A stretch of 25,127 bases of DNA. Source: an uncultured Actinomyces sp. Its GTDB lineage: Bacteria > Actinomycetota > Actinomycetes > Actinomycetales > Actinomycetaceae. The notes under the pieces are model-generated. The model did no database searches. It saw nothing but the letters and a program-made list of their open reading frames with translations, and was not told the DNA's origin. The DNA lies in contig CALISI010000054.1 in assembly GCA_938041695.1 (NCBI GenBank), forward strand, positions 1 to 25,127. Reading direction: 5' to 3'. This document shows, piece after piece, positions 7,002 to 14,740 of this stretch. The translations under genes and the position numbers were made by a program. Within the stretch, counting starts at the first letter, position 1. Each line of letters starts with the position of its first letter.

Positions 7002-7199
7002 GCACTTGCCATGTGCAGGTGACTTCGCGTGCCATTATCGCGACCCACGGGAAACCGCCAGGGGAGCGAGGCGCGGCGGCTTCGGTCCCTTCGGGGATGG
7101 CCGCCGGTCATGGCACCAGGGTGCGCCCAGCGCACAGCAAACCGATAACCCGGGGGGAACCCCACTGATCACTCGCGACTTGCGGGGAAAGGACGAACC
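7002..7199 (+). promoter_or_regulatory. Structured 5' leader of rpsB-tsf
   Basis: About 200 nt of probable untranslated leader. Two clear hairpins are visible. The first pairs 7074-7080 with 7100-7106 and contains an inner stem (7085-7089 with 7094-7098, ends G-T) closed by a cTTCGg tetraloop. The second pairs GTGCGC (7121-7126) with GCGCAC (7130-7135). A C/G-rich stretch follows at 7150-7163. In Escherichia coli S2 represses rpsB-tsf through its leader, so autoregulation is a reasonable but unproven idea. I do not recognise a named riboswitch. A purine-rich ribosome binding site (AAAGGA, 7188-7193) lies 6 nt before the GTG start. Confidence 0.55.
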
Positions 7200-8030
7200 G
7201 TGGCAGTCGTTACCATGCGTCAGCTCCTCGAGTCCGGTGTCCACTTCGGTCACCAGACTCGCCGTTGGAACCCGAAGATGAAGCGCTTCATCCTCACCGA
7301 GCGCAACGGCATCTACATCATCGACCTGCAGCAGACCATTGCTGACATCGACATCGCCTTCGACTTCGTGAAGCAGACCGTCGCCCACGGCGGCACCCTG
7401 CTCTTCGTCGGCACCAAGAAGCAGGCCCAGGAAGCCGTGGCCGAGCAGGCCCAGCGCGTCGGCATGCCCTACGTGAACCATCGTTGGCTCGGCGGCATGC
7501 TCACCAACTTCTCGACCGTTGCCACCCGTCTGCAGCGCCTGAAGGAACTCGAGCAGATCGACTTCGACGACGTGGCCGCTTCCGGTCACACCAAGAAGGA
7601 ACTGCTCATGATGCGCCGTGAGAAGGACAAGCTCTCGCGCACGCTCGGCGGTATCCGTGACATGGCCAAGGTTCCCTCGGCCGTGTGGATCGTCGACCCC
7701 AAGAAGGAGCACCTCGCGGTCTCCGAGGCTCGTAAGCTGCACATCCCGATCGTCGCTATCCTCGACACCAACGCTGATCCGGACGAGGTCGACTACCGCA
7801 TCCCCGGCAACGACGACGCCATCCGCGCCGTCTCCCTGCTGACCCGCGTGATCGCCGACGCCGTCGCCGAGGGCCTGATCGCCCGCTCCGACGTCCGCAA
7901 GGGCAAGGGTGAGGAGACCACCGCCGAGCCGCTGGCCGAGTGGGAGCGCGAGCTCCTCGAGGGCGAGGTTAAGGCTGACGAAGCTGCCGCCGCTGAGGTC
8001 GCCGACGAGTCGGCCACCAAGCAGGACTGA
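7200..8030 (+). CDS. rpsB: 30S ribosomal protein S2
   Basis: Protein of 276 aa of the small subunit, binding at the head-body junction near S1 in bacteria that have it. Hallmarks are MRQLLESGVHFGHQTRRWNP at the start, FILTERNGIYIIDLQQT, LFVGTKKQAQEAV and the C-terminal core block VDYRIPGNDDAIRAV. An Ala/Glu-rich tail (about 240-276) extends beyond the core, as in other actinobacteria. The GTG at 7200 has AAAGGA at proper spacing and gives the family N-terminus MAVVTMRQLL. It is followed 25 bp later by tsf, the conserved S2-EF-Ts operon, and preceded by a long structured leader. Confidence 0.97.
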   Translation: MAVVTMRQLLESGVHFGHQTRRWNPKMKRFILTERNGIYIIDLQQTIADIDIAFDFVKQTVAHGGTLLFVGTKKQAQEAVAEQAQRVGMPYVNHRWLGGMLTNFSTVATRLQRLKELEQIDFDDVAASGHTKKELLMMRREKDKLSRTLGGIRDMAKVPSAVWIVDPKKEHLAVSEARKLHIPIVAILDTNADPDEVDYRIPGNDDAIRAVSLLTRVIADAVAEGLIARSDVRKGKGEETTAEPLAEWERELLEGEVKADEAAAAEVADESATKQD

Positions 8031-8055
8031 ACTTTTTACTGAGAGGAATCATCCG

Positions 8056-8883
8056 ATGGCGAATTTCACCGCTGCAGATGTGAAGGCGCTGCGTGAGCAG
8101 ACCGGCGCCGGCATGATGGATGTCAAGAAGGCTCTGACCGAGGCTGACGGCGACGCCGAGAAGGCTCTCGAGATCATCCGCCTGAAGGGCCTGAAGTCCC
8201 TGTCTAAGCGCGAGGGCCGTCAGGCCTCCGCCGGCCTGCTGGCCGCGCAGACCGACGGCACCGTCGGCGTGCTGGTCGAGGTTAACTCGGAGACCGACTT
8301 CGTCGCCAAGAACCAGAAGTTCATTGACTTCTCCAACGAGGTCCTGGCTGCCGCCGTTGCGTCCGGCGCTGCCGACCTGGACGCGCTGCTCGCCGCCCCC
8401 ATGGGCGAGGGCACCGTCAAGGATCGTCTGGATGCTTTCGCCGCCATCATCGGCGAGAAGCTCCAGGTTGGTCGCATCGTGCGCGTCGAGGGCGAGAACG
8501 TCGACCTCTACCTGCACCAGACCAACCCCGATCTGCCCCCGCAGGTTGGCGTCTTCGTCGTCACCGATGCTGCCGGCAAGTCCGTTGCCCACGACATCGC
8601 GATGCACGTCGCCGCTTACATGCCCGCATACCTTGATCGCGATTCGGTACCGGCCGACGTGCTCGACAAGGAGCGCGCCACCCTCGAGAAGATCACGCTC
8701 GAGGAAGGCAAGCCCGCCAACATCGTTCCTAAGATCGTTGAGGGTCGCCTGAACGCGTTCTTCAAGGACAACTGCCTCGTTGACCAGGCCTTCGCCCGTG
8801 ACCCCTCGAAGTCCGTCGGCCAGGTCCTCAAGGAGGCCGGCGCCAAGGTCACCAACTTCGTGCGCGTGCACGTGGGTGCCTGA
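8056..8883 (+). CDS. tsf: Translation elongation factor Ts
   Basis: Nucleotide exchange factor of 275 aa that releases GDP from EF-Tu. The N-terminal UBA-like domain (1-50: MANFTAADVKALREQTGAGM, then MDVKKAL) is followed by the core with the EF-Tu-contacting TDFV motif at 80-83 (NSETDFVAKN). The C-terminal region holds the second EF-Ts signature. The ATG at 8056 has GAGAGGA about 8 nt upstream; a longer frame starting inside rpsB is rejected because the family N-terminus begins exactly here. A strong terminator follows, closing the rpsB-tsf unit. Confidence 0.97.
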   Translation: MANFTAADVKALREQTGAGMMDVKKALTEADGDAEKALEIIRLKGLKSLSKREGRQASAGLLAAQTDGTVGVLVEVNSETDFVAKNQKFIDFSNEVLAAAVASGAADLDALLAAPMGEGTVKDRLDAFAAIIGEKLQVGRIVRVEGENVDLYLHQTNPDLPPQVGVFVVTDAAGKSVAHDIAMHVAAYMPAYLDRDSVPADVLDKERATLEKITLEEGKPANIVPKIVEGRLNAFFKDNCLVDQAFARDPSKSVGQVLKEAGAKVTNFVRVHVGA

Positions 8884-8916
8884 TCTGGTGACGTCGTCAG
8901 CTTGCTGACAAAAGGG

Positions 8917-8952
8917 AGCGGTCCCGCCCAACGGCGGGGCCGCTTTCCTTTT
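8917..8952 (+). terminator. Rho-independent terminator after tsf
   Basis: A 12-bp stem (8917-8928 with 8933-8944, one G-T pair) with loop CAAC is followed by TTCCTTTT. This is the best classical terminator in the window and ends the rpsB-tsf transcript. Confidence 0.85.
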
Positions 8953-8958
8953 ACCAGG

Positions 8959-8964
8959 TAGTAT
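8959..8964 (+). promoter_or_regulatory. Putative -10 of a pyrH promoter
   Basis: TAGTAT (8959-8964) lies between the tsf terminator and pyrH and would give a leader of about 43 nt. pyrH needs its own promoter after that terminator. No matching -35 is visible, since that position falls in the terminator stem. Confidence 0.4.
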
Positions 8965-9013
8965 GGTTCCTAAGCGTTCCGCCCTCTCAGGGCCGTCATA
9001 AAGGAGAAGCGTC

Positions 9014-9724
9014 ATGTCGACGAACCGCCGCGTTTTGCTCAAGCTGTCTGGAGAGGCGTTCGGAGGTGGATCGATCGGCTTGGATCCGAAGGTCGTTCGT
9101 AACATCGCTGAGCAGGTTGCGACGGCCGTTCGCGAGGGCGTGCAGGTTGCGATCGTTGTCGGCGGCGGCAACTTCTTCCGCGGCGCGCAGCTGGCGCGTG
9201 AGGGTCTTGAGCGTTCGCGCGCTGACTACATGGGCATGCTCGGCACGGTGATGAACGCCCTGGCCCTTCAGGACTTCATCGACCAGTCGGGTATTCCGGC
9301 TCGCGTGCAGACGGCGATCACGATGGCTCAGGTCGCAGAGCCGTACCTCCCGTTGCGAGCGATTCGTCACCTGGAAAAGGGACGTATCGTTGTCTTCGGT
9401 GCCGGTGCGGGTCTGCCGTATTTCTCGACGGACACCGTGTCCGCGCAGCGAGCCCTGGAGATCCACTGCGATGAACTCCTCGTCGCGAAGAACGGTGTGG
9501 ACGGCGTCTATGACGATGATCCGAACAAGAATCCCGATGCCCATCGCTTCGACACGCTGACGTATTCGGAGGCTCTCCGCCGTGACCTGAAGGTGATTGA
9601 TGGCTCGGCGCTGGCGCTGTGCCGCGAGAATGGGCTGACGACGCGTATCTTCGGTATGGGCGAGGAGGGTGCGGTGACCCGCGCGCTGATGGGCGATGAA
9701 ATCGGTACGCTAGTGACGGCGTGA
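9014..9724 (+). CDS. pyrH: Uridylate kinase (UMP kinase)
   Basis: Enzyme of 236 aa that phosphorylates UMP to UDP with ATP in pyrimidine nucleotide synthesis. It is the bacterial hexameric type of the amino-acid-kinase fold: KLSGEAF (10-16), the phosphate loop GGGNFFRG (50-57), the FGAGAGLPYFSTDT region, and the nucleotide-binding AKNGVDGVYDDDP block. AAGGAG at 9001-9006 supports the ATG at 9014. It stands after the tsf terminator and 38 bp before frr, the usual pyrH-frr pairing. Length and motifs are ordinary. Confidence 0.97.
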   Translation: MSTNRRVLLKLSGEAFGGGSIGLDPKVVRNIAEQVATAVREGVQVAIVVGGGNFFRGAQLAREGLERSRADYMGMLGTVMNALALQDFIDQSGIPARVQTAITMAQVAEPYLPLRAIRHLEKGRIVVFGAGAGLPYFSTDTVSAQRALEIHCDELLVAKNGVDGVYDDDPNKNPDAHRFDTLTYSEALRRDLKVIDGSALALCRENGLTTRIFGMGEEGAVTRALMGDEIGTLVTA

Positions 9725-9730
9725 TATAAC
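9725..9730 (+). promoter_or_regulatory. Possible internal promoter before frr
   Basis: TATAAC directly after the pyrH stop matches 5 of 6 bases of TATAAT and would give a leader of about 26 nt for frr. No -35 is visible, so read-through from pyrH may be the main source. Confidence 0.25.
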
Positions 9731-9762
9731 CTTCACAGACCACTGACTTAAAGGAGCACATA

Positions 9763-10320
9763 GTGATCGACGATATTCTCCTCGAAGCCGAGGAAAAGAT
9801 GGACAAGGCCGTGGATGCGGCCAGCCACGAGTTTGCGAACATTCGCACCGGACGCGCAACGTCCTCGATGTTCGAACAGCTCCTGGTTGACTACTACGGC
9901 GCCCCCACGCCGATGCAGCAGCTCGCTAGCTTCCAGATTCCCGAGGCTCGCACGGTTCTGATTTCTCCCTTCGACCGTACCGCGACGCAGGAAATCATCC
10001 GTACGCTGCGTGAGTCCGACCTCGGCGTGAACCCGACCGATGACGGCAACGTCGTGCGCGTTGTCCTGCCCGCTCTGACGGAGGAGCGACGCAAGGAGTA
10101 CGTCAAGCAGGCCAAGAGCAAGGCCGAGGACGGTCGTGTGTCCGTCCGCGGTGTACGCCGCAAGGCGAAGGACCAGCTCGACCGCCTGAAGAAGGACGGC
10201 GAGGCCTCTGAGGATGATGTTGAGCGCGCGGAAAAGTCGCTGGATGCAACGACCAAGGCACACACGGAGCTGATCGATAAGATGCTTGCCACGAAGGAAA
10301 GCGAACTGCTGACGATCTGA
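9763..10320 (+). CDS. frr: Ribosome recycling factor
   Basis: Protein of 185 aa that, with EF-G, splits post-termination ribosomes. The family pattern is complete: NIRTGRA (26-32), YYGAPTPMQQLAS (44-56), ISPFDR, NDG-like loop DDGNVVRVVLPALTEERRKE and the long C-terminal helix with VSVRGVRR. The GTG start at 9763 has AAGGAG at 9751-9756, 6 nt away. The stop shares one base with the cdsA start (TGATG), so cdsA is probably coupled. It opens a run of tightly packed genes that continues to rseP. Confidence 0.97.
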   Translation: MIDDILLEAEEKMDKAVDAASHEFANIRTGRATSSMFEQLLVDYYGAPTPMQQLASFQIPEARTVLISPFDRTATQEIIRTLRESDLGVNPTDDGNVVRVVLPALTEERRKEYVKQAKSKAEDGRVSVRGVRRKAKDQLDRLKKDGEASEDDVERAEKSLDATTKAHTELIDKMLATKESELLTI

Positions 10321-11231
10321 TGGCGTCAACTGATCGTTCGTTCCTCGCCCGCGTCTTTTCCCCGGGGCCTACTCGTGAGAACCATCCCGCGAGTGGGCAG
10401 ACGGGGAAGGCCGGGCGCAACCTTCCACAGGCAATCACGACTGCGGTCGTGCTGATTGCCGCTGTCGCAGTCCCGCTCTTCACCTCGCTTCCCGCATTCG
10501 TTGGTGTTATCGCCTTCGTGTGTCTTGTCGGTATTTGGGAGCTTGCCGGCGCGTTTGCGCGCATGGGCATTACGTTGACTGTCACACCGCTGTATGTCGG
10601 CGCGATCGGCATGGTGACGTGTGCGTGGTGGTTGGGCACCGAGGGCATGCTGTTCGCCCTGTACATTACGGTGTTCGTGTGCGCTGCGTGGCGTCTCCTT
10701 GATCATCGACAGGAATCGCGGATGAGCGACGTCGTGTCCTCGACGTTTGCTGCTGTGTACGTTCCGTTCCTGGCCTCTTTTGTCGTTCTCATGCTCGCTG
10801 CATGGCATAACCCGTGGGTGTTCGTTGTCTTCGAGCTCATGGTGATCGCCAACGACACGGGAGGTTGGGCGGCTGGCGTCATGTTTGGCAAGCATCCGAT
10901 GGCGCCCGCACTGTCGCCGAAAAAGTCGTGGGAGGGCTTTGCTGGATCCGCGCTCACCGCGATGGCGGTGGGCTCGGTCGGACTGTGGCTGCTTGGTGCC
11001 TCGTGGTGGTGGGGCCTGATTGCCGGTATCGCCATCGCCTTCGTGGGAACGATGGGCGACTTGACTGAGTCTCTCATCAAGCGTGAGGCCGGCCTGAAAG
11101 ACATGTCGCAGATCCTGCCCGGGCACGGAGGTGTTCTCGACAGAGTGGACGCTCTGCTGATGAGCGCGCCGGTTGCCTACTTTATTTTCGCGTGGGCACT
11201 GCCGGGTATTTCTTGGGAGTCTACCCATTGA
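10320..11231 (+). CDS. cdsA: Phosphatidate cytidylyltransferase (CDP-diacylglycerol synthase)
   Basis: Integral membrane enzyme of 303 aa that makes CDP-diacylglycerol from phosphatidate and CTP, the branch point of phospholipid synthesis. A charged cytoplasmic N-terminus (1-36) precedes about seven or eight hydrophobic segments between 40 and 292. The family signature lies at about 251-277: SLIKREAGLKDMSQILPGHG then GVLDRVD, with the acidic residues and the HGG core intact; PKKSWEGFAGS (200-210) is the other conserved block. The ATG at 10320 overlaps the frr stop by one base. The end overlaps the rlmN start by four bases. Confidence 0.95.
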   Translation: MASTDRSFLARVFSPGPTRENHPASGQTGKAGRNLPQAITTAVVLIAAVAVPLFTSLPAFVGVIAFVCLVGIWELAGAFARMGITLTVTPLYVGAIGMVTCAWWLGTEGMLFALYITVFVCAAWRLLDHRQESRMSDVVSSTFAAVYVPFLASFVVLMLAAWHNPWVFVVFELMVIANDTGGWAAGVMFGKHPMAPALSPKKSWEGFAGSALTAMAVGSVGLWLLGASWWWGLIAGIAIAFVGTMGDLTESLIKREAGLKDMSQILPGHGGVLDRVDALLMSAPVAYFIFAWALPGISWESTH

Positions 11232-12508
11232 GCCAAGTAATGAAGCAGCCCCACGGGGCGCATGAATGTACGCTGAATGCACAGGGTCCGGCGGATCCTA
11301 CGCGTCGCAGCTCACGGCGTGAGGTGCGGCCGACAGACCAGCCGCCGGAGGGTGCCACACACAAGGATGCCAAGCCCGTCCTGTCGTTCACGGCGAAGCG
11401 CCGTGGAAAGGCGCCGGCGCACCTCGCCGATCTTGATGCGGCTGGCCGTCAGCAGGTCCTGAAGGACCTCGGGCTCCCCGCTTTTCGCGCTGACCAGCTT
11501 TCGTGTCACTATTTCACGCACTTTGAGGCTGATCCGGCGAAGATGAGCGATATTCCCGCGGGGATGCGCGATGCGGTGTCGGAAGCACTGTTGCCGACAC
11601 TCGTGACGAAGGTGGTCTCCCTGGAGGCTGACGGTGGGCGCACGATCAAGGACCTGTGGCGTCTCTACGACGGCGCGCAGGTGGAATCCGTTCTCATGCG
11701 TTATCCGCAGCGCACCACGCTGTGTGTCTCCTCGCAGGCGGGATGCGGCATGGCGTGCCCGTTCTGTGCGACGGGTCAGATGGGGTTGACTCGAAATCTC
11801 TCGACGGCTGAGATCGTCGATCAGGTGCGTGAGGCGCGGGCCTCGTGCCGTGATGGCAAGCTAGCGGGTGGACCGACCCACCTGTCGAACGTGGTCTTTA
11901 TGGGTATGGGTGAGCCTCTGGCGAACTACAAGACCGTGATCGGTGCACTGCATCGTCTCATCGACCCTGCCCCCGAAGGTTTTGGCATGAGTGCCCGCAA
12001 TATCACGGTCTCCACGGTCGGCCTCGTGCCTGCGATTAAGAAGCTGGCGGGCGAGGGGATGCCCGTCACTCTCGCCGTATCCCTGCACGCTCCGGACGAT
12101 GACCTGCGCGACGAGCTGATTCCGATTAACTCGCGTTGGAAGGTTGGCGAGCTTCTGGACGCTGCGCGTGGCTACTTCTTGGCGACCGGGCGTCGCGTGT
12201 CGATCGAGTATGCGCTCATCAAGGACATGAACGACCAGGAATGGCGTGCGCAGCTCCTCGCCGATGAGCTCAATAAACGAGGCCATGGCTGGGTGCACGT
12301 CAACCCGATCCCCCTGAACCCGACCCCGGGCTCGATTTGGACGGCATCCACGAAGCACGCCCAGGATACGTTCGTTGAGCGCCTGCGCGACAACGGCATC
12401 GCAACCTCTATTCGTGATACGCGCGGTTCCGATATTGATGGTGCGTGCGGCCAGTTGGCCACGGCGGTCGCCGAGGGCAAGCGCCCGGTTGGGCAGGGAC
12501 GCGCATGA
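11228..12508 (+). CDS. rlmN: 23S rRNA (adenine-2503-C2)-methyltransferase / dual-specificity RlmN
   Basis: Radical SAM enzyme of 426 aa that methylates A2503 in 23S rRNA and A37 in some tRNAs. The Fe-S cysteines are Cys173, Cys177 and Cys180 in AGCGMACPFCATGQMG, and the conserved C-terminal cysteine that resolves the methyl intermediate is Cys407 (DIDGACGQLA). Other family blocks are NVVFMGMGEPLANY and VSLHAPDDDLRDELIPIN. The TTG at 11228 is chosen because it overlaps the cdsA stop as TTGA and has GGGAG (11215-11219) 8 nt upstream; ATG at 11240 is the alternative. The first 60 residues are a variable basic extension without recognisable motif. Confidence 0.93.
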   Translation: MSQVMKQPHGAHECTLNAQGPADPTRRSSRREVRPTDQPPEGATHKDAKPVLSFTAKRRGKAPAHLADLDAAGRQQVLKDLGLPAFRADQLSCHYFTHFEADPAKMSDIPAGMRDAVSEALLPTLVTKVVSLEADGGRTIKDLWRLYDGAQVESVLMRYPQRTTLCVSSQAGCGMACPFCATGQMGLTRNLSTAEIVDQVREARASCRDGKLAGGPTHLSNVVFMGMGEPLANYKTVIGALHRLIDPAPEGFGMSARNITVSTVGLVPAIKKLAGEGMPVTLAVSLHAPDDDLRDELIPINSRWKVGELLDAARGYFLATGRRVSIEYALIKDMNDQEWRAQLLADELNKRGHGWVHVNPIPLNPTPGSIWTASTKHAQDTFVERLRDNGIATSIRDTRGSDIDGACGQLATAVAEGKRPVGQGRA

Positions 12509-12918
12509 TCAGGACAGATTTCTCGCGGAGCTTATGGCGCATGGGCTACGACGTGAGTGAGGTGGTGAGCTTCCTCGCGGACGTTGAGAGCACGATCACG
12601 GGTGCTCAGACAGATCCAGAGAAGGTCATCACCGCGCAGAAAGCGACGGATGTTGAGTTCACCATGAGGCTGCGAGGCTTCGACGAGGAGGACGTCGACA
12701 CCGAGATCGATCGGCTCATCGAGGTGCTGCGCCACCTTGATGACAAGCGCGCGCAGCGCAGCGGTGACAGTGTCGACGGTGTTGGCGTGTCTGACCCCGG
12801 TCAGCCTGTCGTCACCCCCGATACTGAACCGGTGGAGATATCCGCCGAGTATGCCGATTTCGGTACCCCCGAGGCTGTCGATCAGATTCTTCGTTCCATG
12901 ACACAGGAGAAGGAGTAG
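12505..12918 (+). CDS. Small DivIVA-repeat protein
   Basis: Acidic protein of 137 aa with two copies of the short pattern seen in the DivIVA-type (DivI1A) repeat of actinobacteria: FSRSLWRMGYDVSEVVSFLADVE (6-28) and FTMRLRGFDEEDVDTEIDRLIEVL (52-75). Each has an aromatic or Gly-Tyr/Phe turn followed by EV/DVD and a short helix. The second half (about 80-137) is low-complexity and acidic. There is no membrane segment. The ATG at 12505 overlaps the rlmN stop as ATGA; a longer frame inside rlmN is rejected. It is followed 2 bp later by a related, longer repeat protein. A role near cell poles or division is only suggested by the repeat family. Confidence 0.75.
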   Translation: MIRTDFSRSLWRMGYDVSEVVSFLADVESTITGAQTDPEKVITAQKATDVEFTMRLRGFDEEDVDTEIDRLIEVLRHLDDKRAQRSGDSVDGVGVSDPGQPVVTPDTEPVEISAEYADFGTPEAVDQILRSMTQEKE

Positions 12919-12920
12919 TC

Positions 12921-13469
12921 ATGACTGAGTTTCCTAGGGTTGGTCTCTTCTCGAAGGGCTATGACTGCGAGCAGGTCGATGCTTTCTTCGAGGATGCCCG
13001 ACGTGCATACGAGGGCGCTGTCCCCCCGGAGCAGTTCAGCGCAGAGCAGGTTCGTCTCGCGACGTTTGAACTCAAGAGCCGCGGCTACAACATCGAAGCC
13101 GTCGATGGGGCGATGAATCGTCTGGAAGCGGCTTTTGTCAACCGTGATCGTGCGGATTCCGTCGCCGCCGAGGGTGAGGCCGCGTGGTACGACCGCGTGG
13201 CGGACCGCGCGACGACTCTGTATCCGCGTCTGCAGCGTCCGCGCGGTGAGCGTTTCTCGCACCCGACCTCGGGCCGTGGCTACGCCTGCGACGAGGTGGA
13301 TGACCTGCTGGATCGTCTTGCGGCCTACTTTGACGAGGCCGGCGAGCTGACTGCCGATGAGATCCGTACGGCGACTTTCCGGCCGAAGCGCGGTAAGAAG
13401 GCATACGCGGAGGGGCCGGTCGATGCCTACCTGGGGCGTGCTGTCGAGATCCTGCTTGCGGTCGACTGA
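12921..13469 (+). CDS. DivIVA domain repeat protein
   Basis: Protein of 182 aa with four repeats of the GY-x3-5-VD pattern: GLFSKGYDCEQVDAFFEDAR (8-27), SRGYNIEAVDGAMNRLEAAF (53-72), GRGYACDEVDDLLDRLAAYF (118-137) and KKAYAEGPVDAYLGRAVEIL (159-178). The linkers also repeat (SAEQVRLATF at 40-49, TADEIRTATF at 144-153), so the protein is an internal duplication of a two-repeat unit about 104 residues long. It resembles actinobacterial DivIVA-domain repeat proteins; function is unknown to me. The ATG at 12921 has GGAGAAGGAG upstream inside the end of the previous gene. The stop shares one base with dxr. Confidence 0.8.
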   Translation: MTEFPRVGLFSKGYDCEQVDAFFEDARRAYEGAVPPEQFSAEQVRLATFELKSRGYNIEAVDGAMNRLEAAFVNRDRADSVAAEGEAAWYDRVADRATTLYPRLQRPRGERFSHPTSGRGYACDEVDDLLDRLAAYFDEAGELTADEIRTATFRPKRGKKAYAEGPVDAYLGRAVEILLAVD

Positions 13470-14740
13470 TGCTGGCGAGCGGAGAGCATAGCCGTGGCCC
13501 CCTACCCGTCATCCTGTTGGGATCGACGGGATCGATCGGTACGCAGGCTCGAGACGTTATTGATGCGCATTCGGGGCGGTTTCACGTCGTCGGTGTGAGC
13601 GCTGGCGGTTCGTCGATCGAGGTGCTCGCCGAGCAGATCGTTGCACTTGCCCCCGCGTTTGTGGGCGTTGCGCGCGATGTGCGCGAGGAGCTCGTCGCGG
13701 CTGTGCGCGCCCTGGGTGGCCAGTGCCCACAGCTGTTCGTGGGCGAGCAGGCGTCGGTCGATGTCGTCCGCGCATCGGTGGAGCGGGCGCGGGAAGACTA
13801 TCCAGGCCTCGTTCCCGTCGTGCTGAACGGAATCACGGGAGGTGTGGGCCTGTCGTCGACCCTCGCGGCGTTGGAATGCGGGGCGCGCCTGGCGTTGGCG
13901 AATAAGGAGTCGCTGGTTGTTGGCGGCGCCCTCGTGAAGAACGCGATGCGTTTTCCGGGGCAAATTGTCCCGGTGGATTCCGAGCATTCTGCGATTGCGC
14001 AGGCGCTTGCGTCGGGTGTGCATGAGCGCGGCCTGACTTCTCCGGTTGTGTCGGGTCGTTCCGAGGTCACTGACCTGGTTCTGACCGCGTCCGGTGGTCC
14101 GTTCCGTGGCCGCACGCGCGAGCAGCTGCGTGGTGTGAGGGCTGAGCAGGCTCTTGCGCATCCGACGTGGCAGATGGGTCCCGTCGTGACGATCAACTCG
14201 TCGACCCTGATTAATAAGGGCCTGGAACTGATCGAGGCGCACCTGCTCTTTGACGTGGCGCCTGAGCACATCATCGCGACCGTTCATCCGCAGTCCATTG
14301 TGCATTCGATGGTGACGTGGTGCGACGGTGCGACGACGCTGCAGGCCTCGCCTCCGGATATGCGTCTGCCGATTGCGCTGGGCCTGACCTGGCCTGAGCG
14401 TCTGGCGGACGTGGAGAGTCCCCTGACGTGGACGGCGGCCTCGCAGTGGACGTTTGAGCCGGTGGACAATGAGACGTTCCCGGCGGTGGACCTGGCACGC
14501 TTTGCCGTCGGTGAGTCGGCGACGCATCCCGCGGTGTTGAACGCTGCCAACGAAGTGCTGGTTGATGCTTTTATCGCGGGGGAAGTCCCGTGGCTCGCGA
14601 TTGTTGACACTGTGTCGGCGGTCGTGCACGAGCACGAGGGTACTGTGGATCCCTCGTTGGATGACATTGTGGCCGCGCAGCGCTGGGCTGATCAGCGCGC
14701 ACGCGAACTCCTTCGCGCAGGCCAGTGGAAGGATATGTGA
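13469..14740 (+). CDS. dxr: 1-deoxy-D-xylulose 5-phosphate reductoisomerase
   Basis: Enzyme of 423 aa that turns DXP into 2-C-methyl-D-erythritol 4-phosphate with NADPH, the first committed step of the MEP isoprenoid pathway and the target of fosmidomycin. Visible are the NADPH loop GSTGSIG (18-24), NKES (145-148), the metal ligands in PVDSEH (Asp170, Glu172), SGGPF (208-212), HPTWQMG (231-237) and NKGLELIEA (249-257) with the third metal ligand. The ATG at 13469 overlaps the preceding stop by one base. With ispG one gene further on, two MEP steps lie close together, separated by rseP, as in most actinobacteria. Confidence 0.96.
   Translation: MLASGEHSRGPLPVILLGSTGSIGTQARDVIDAHSGRFHVVGVSAGGSSIEVLAEQIVALAPAFVGVARDVREELVAAVRALGGQCPQLFVGEQASVDVVRASVERAREDYPGLVPVVLNGITGGVGLSSTLAALECGARLALANKESLVVGGALVKNAMRFPGQIVPVDSEHSAIAQALASGVHERGLTSPVVSGRSEVTDLVLTASGGPFRGRTREQLRGVRAEQALAHPTWQMGPVVTINSSTLINKGLELIEAHLLFDVAPEHIIATVHPQSIVHSMVTWCDGATTLQASPPDMRLPIALGLTWPERLADVESPLTWTAASQWTFEPVDNETFPAVDLARFAVGESATHPAVLNAANEVLVDAFIAGEVPWLAIVDTVSAVVHEHEGTVDPSLDDIVAAQRWADQRARELLRAGQWKDM

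Noticed and set aside
7011..7022. Tiny reading frame ATG-TGC-AGG-TGA (Met-Cys-Arg) near the start of the rpsB leader, like a cysteine-sensing upstream peptide
   Set aside because: One cysteine codon in a four-codon frame without ribosome binding site is easily random, and rpsB has no link to cysteine supply.
7969..9171. Long open frame of 400 codons on the minus strand across tsf and pyrH
   Set aside because: It is the antisense shadow of biased GC-rich codons in two certain genes, with no start signal or known motif.
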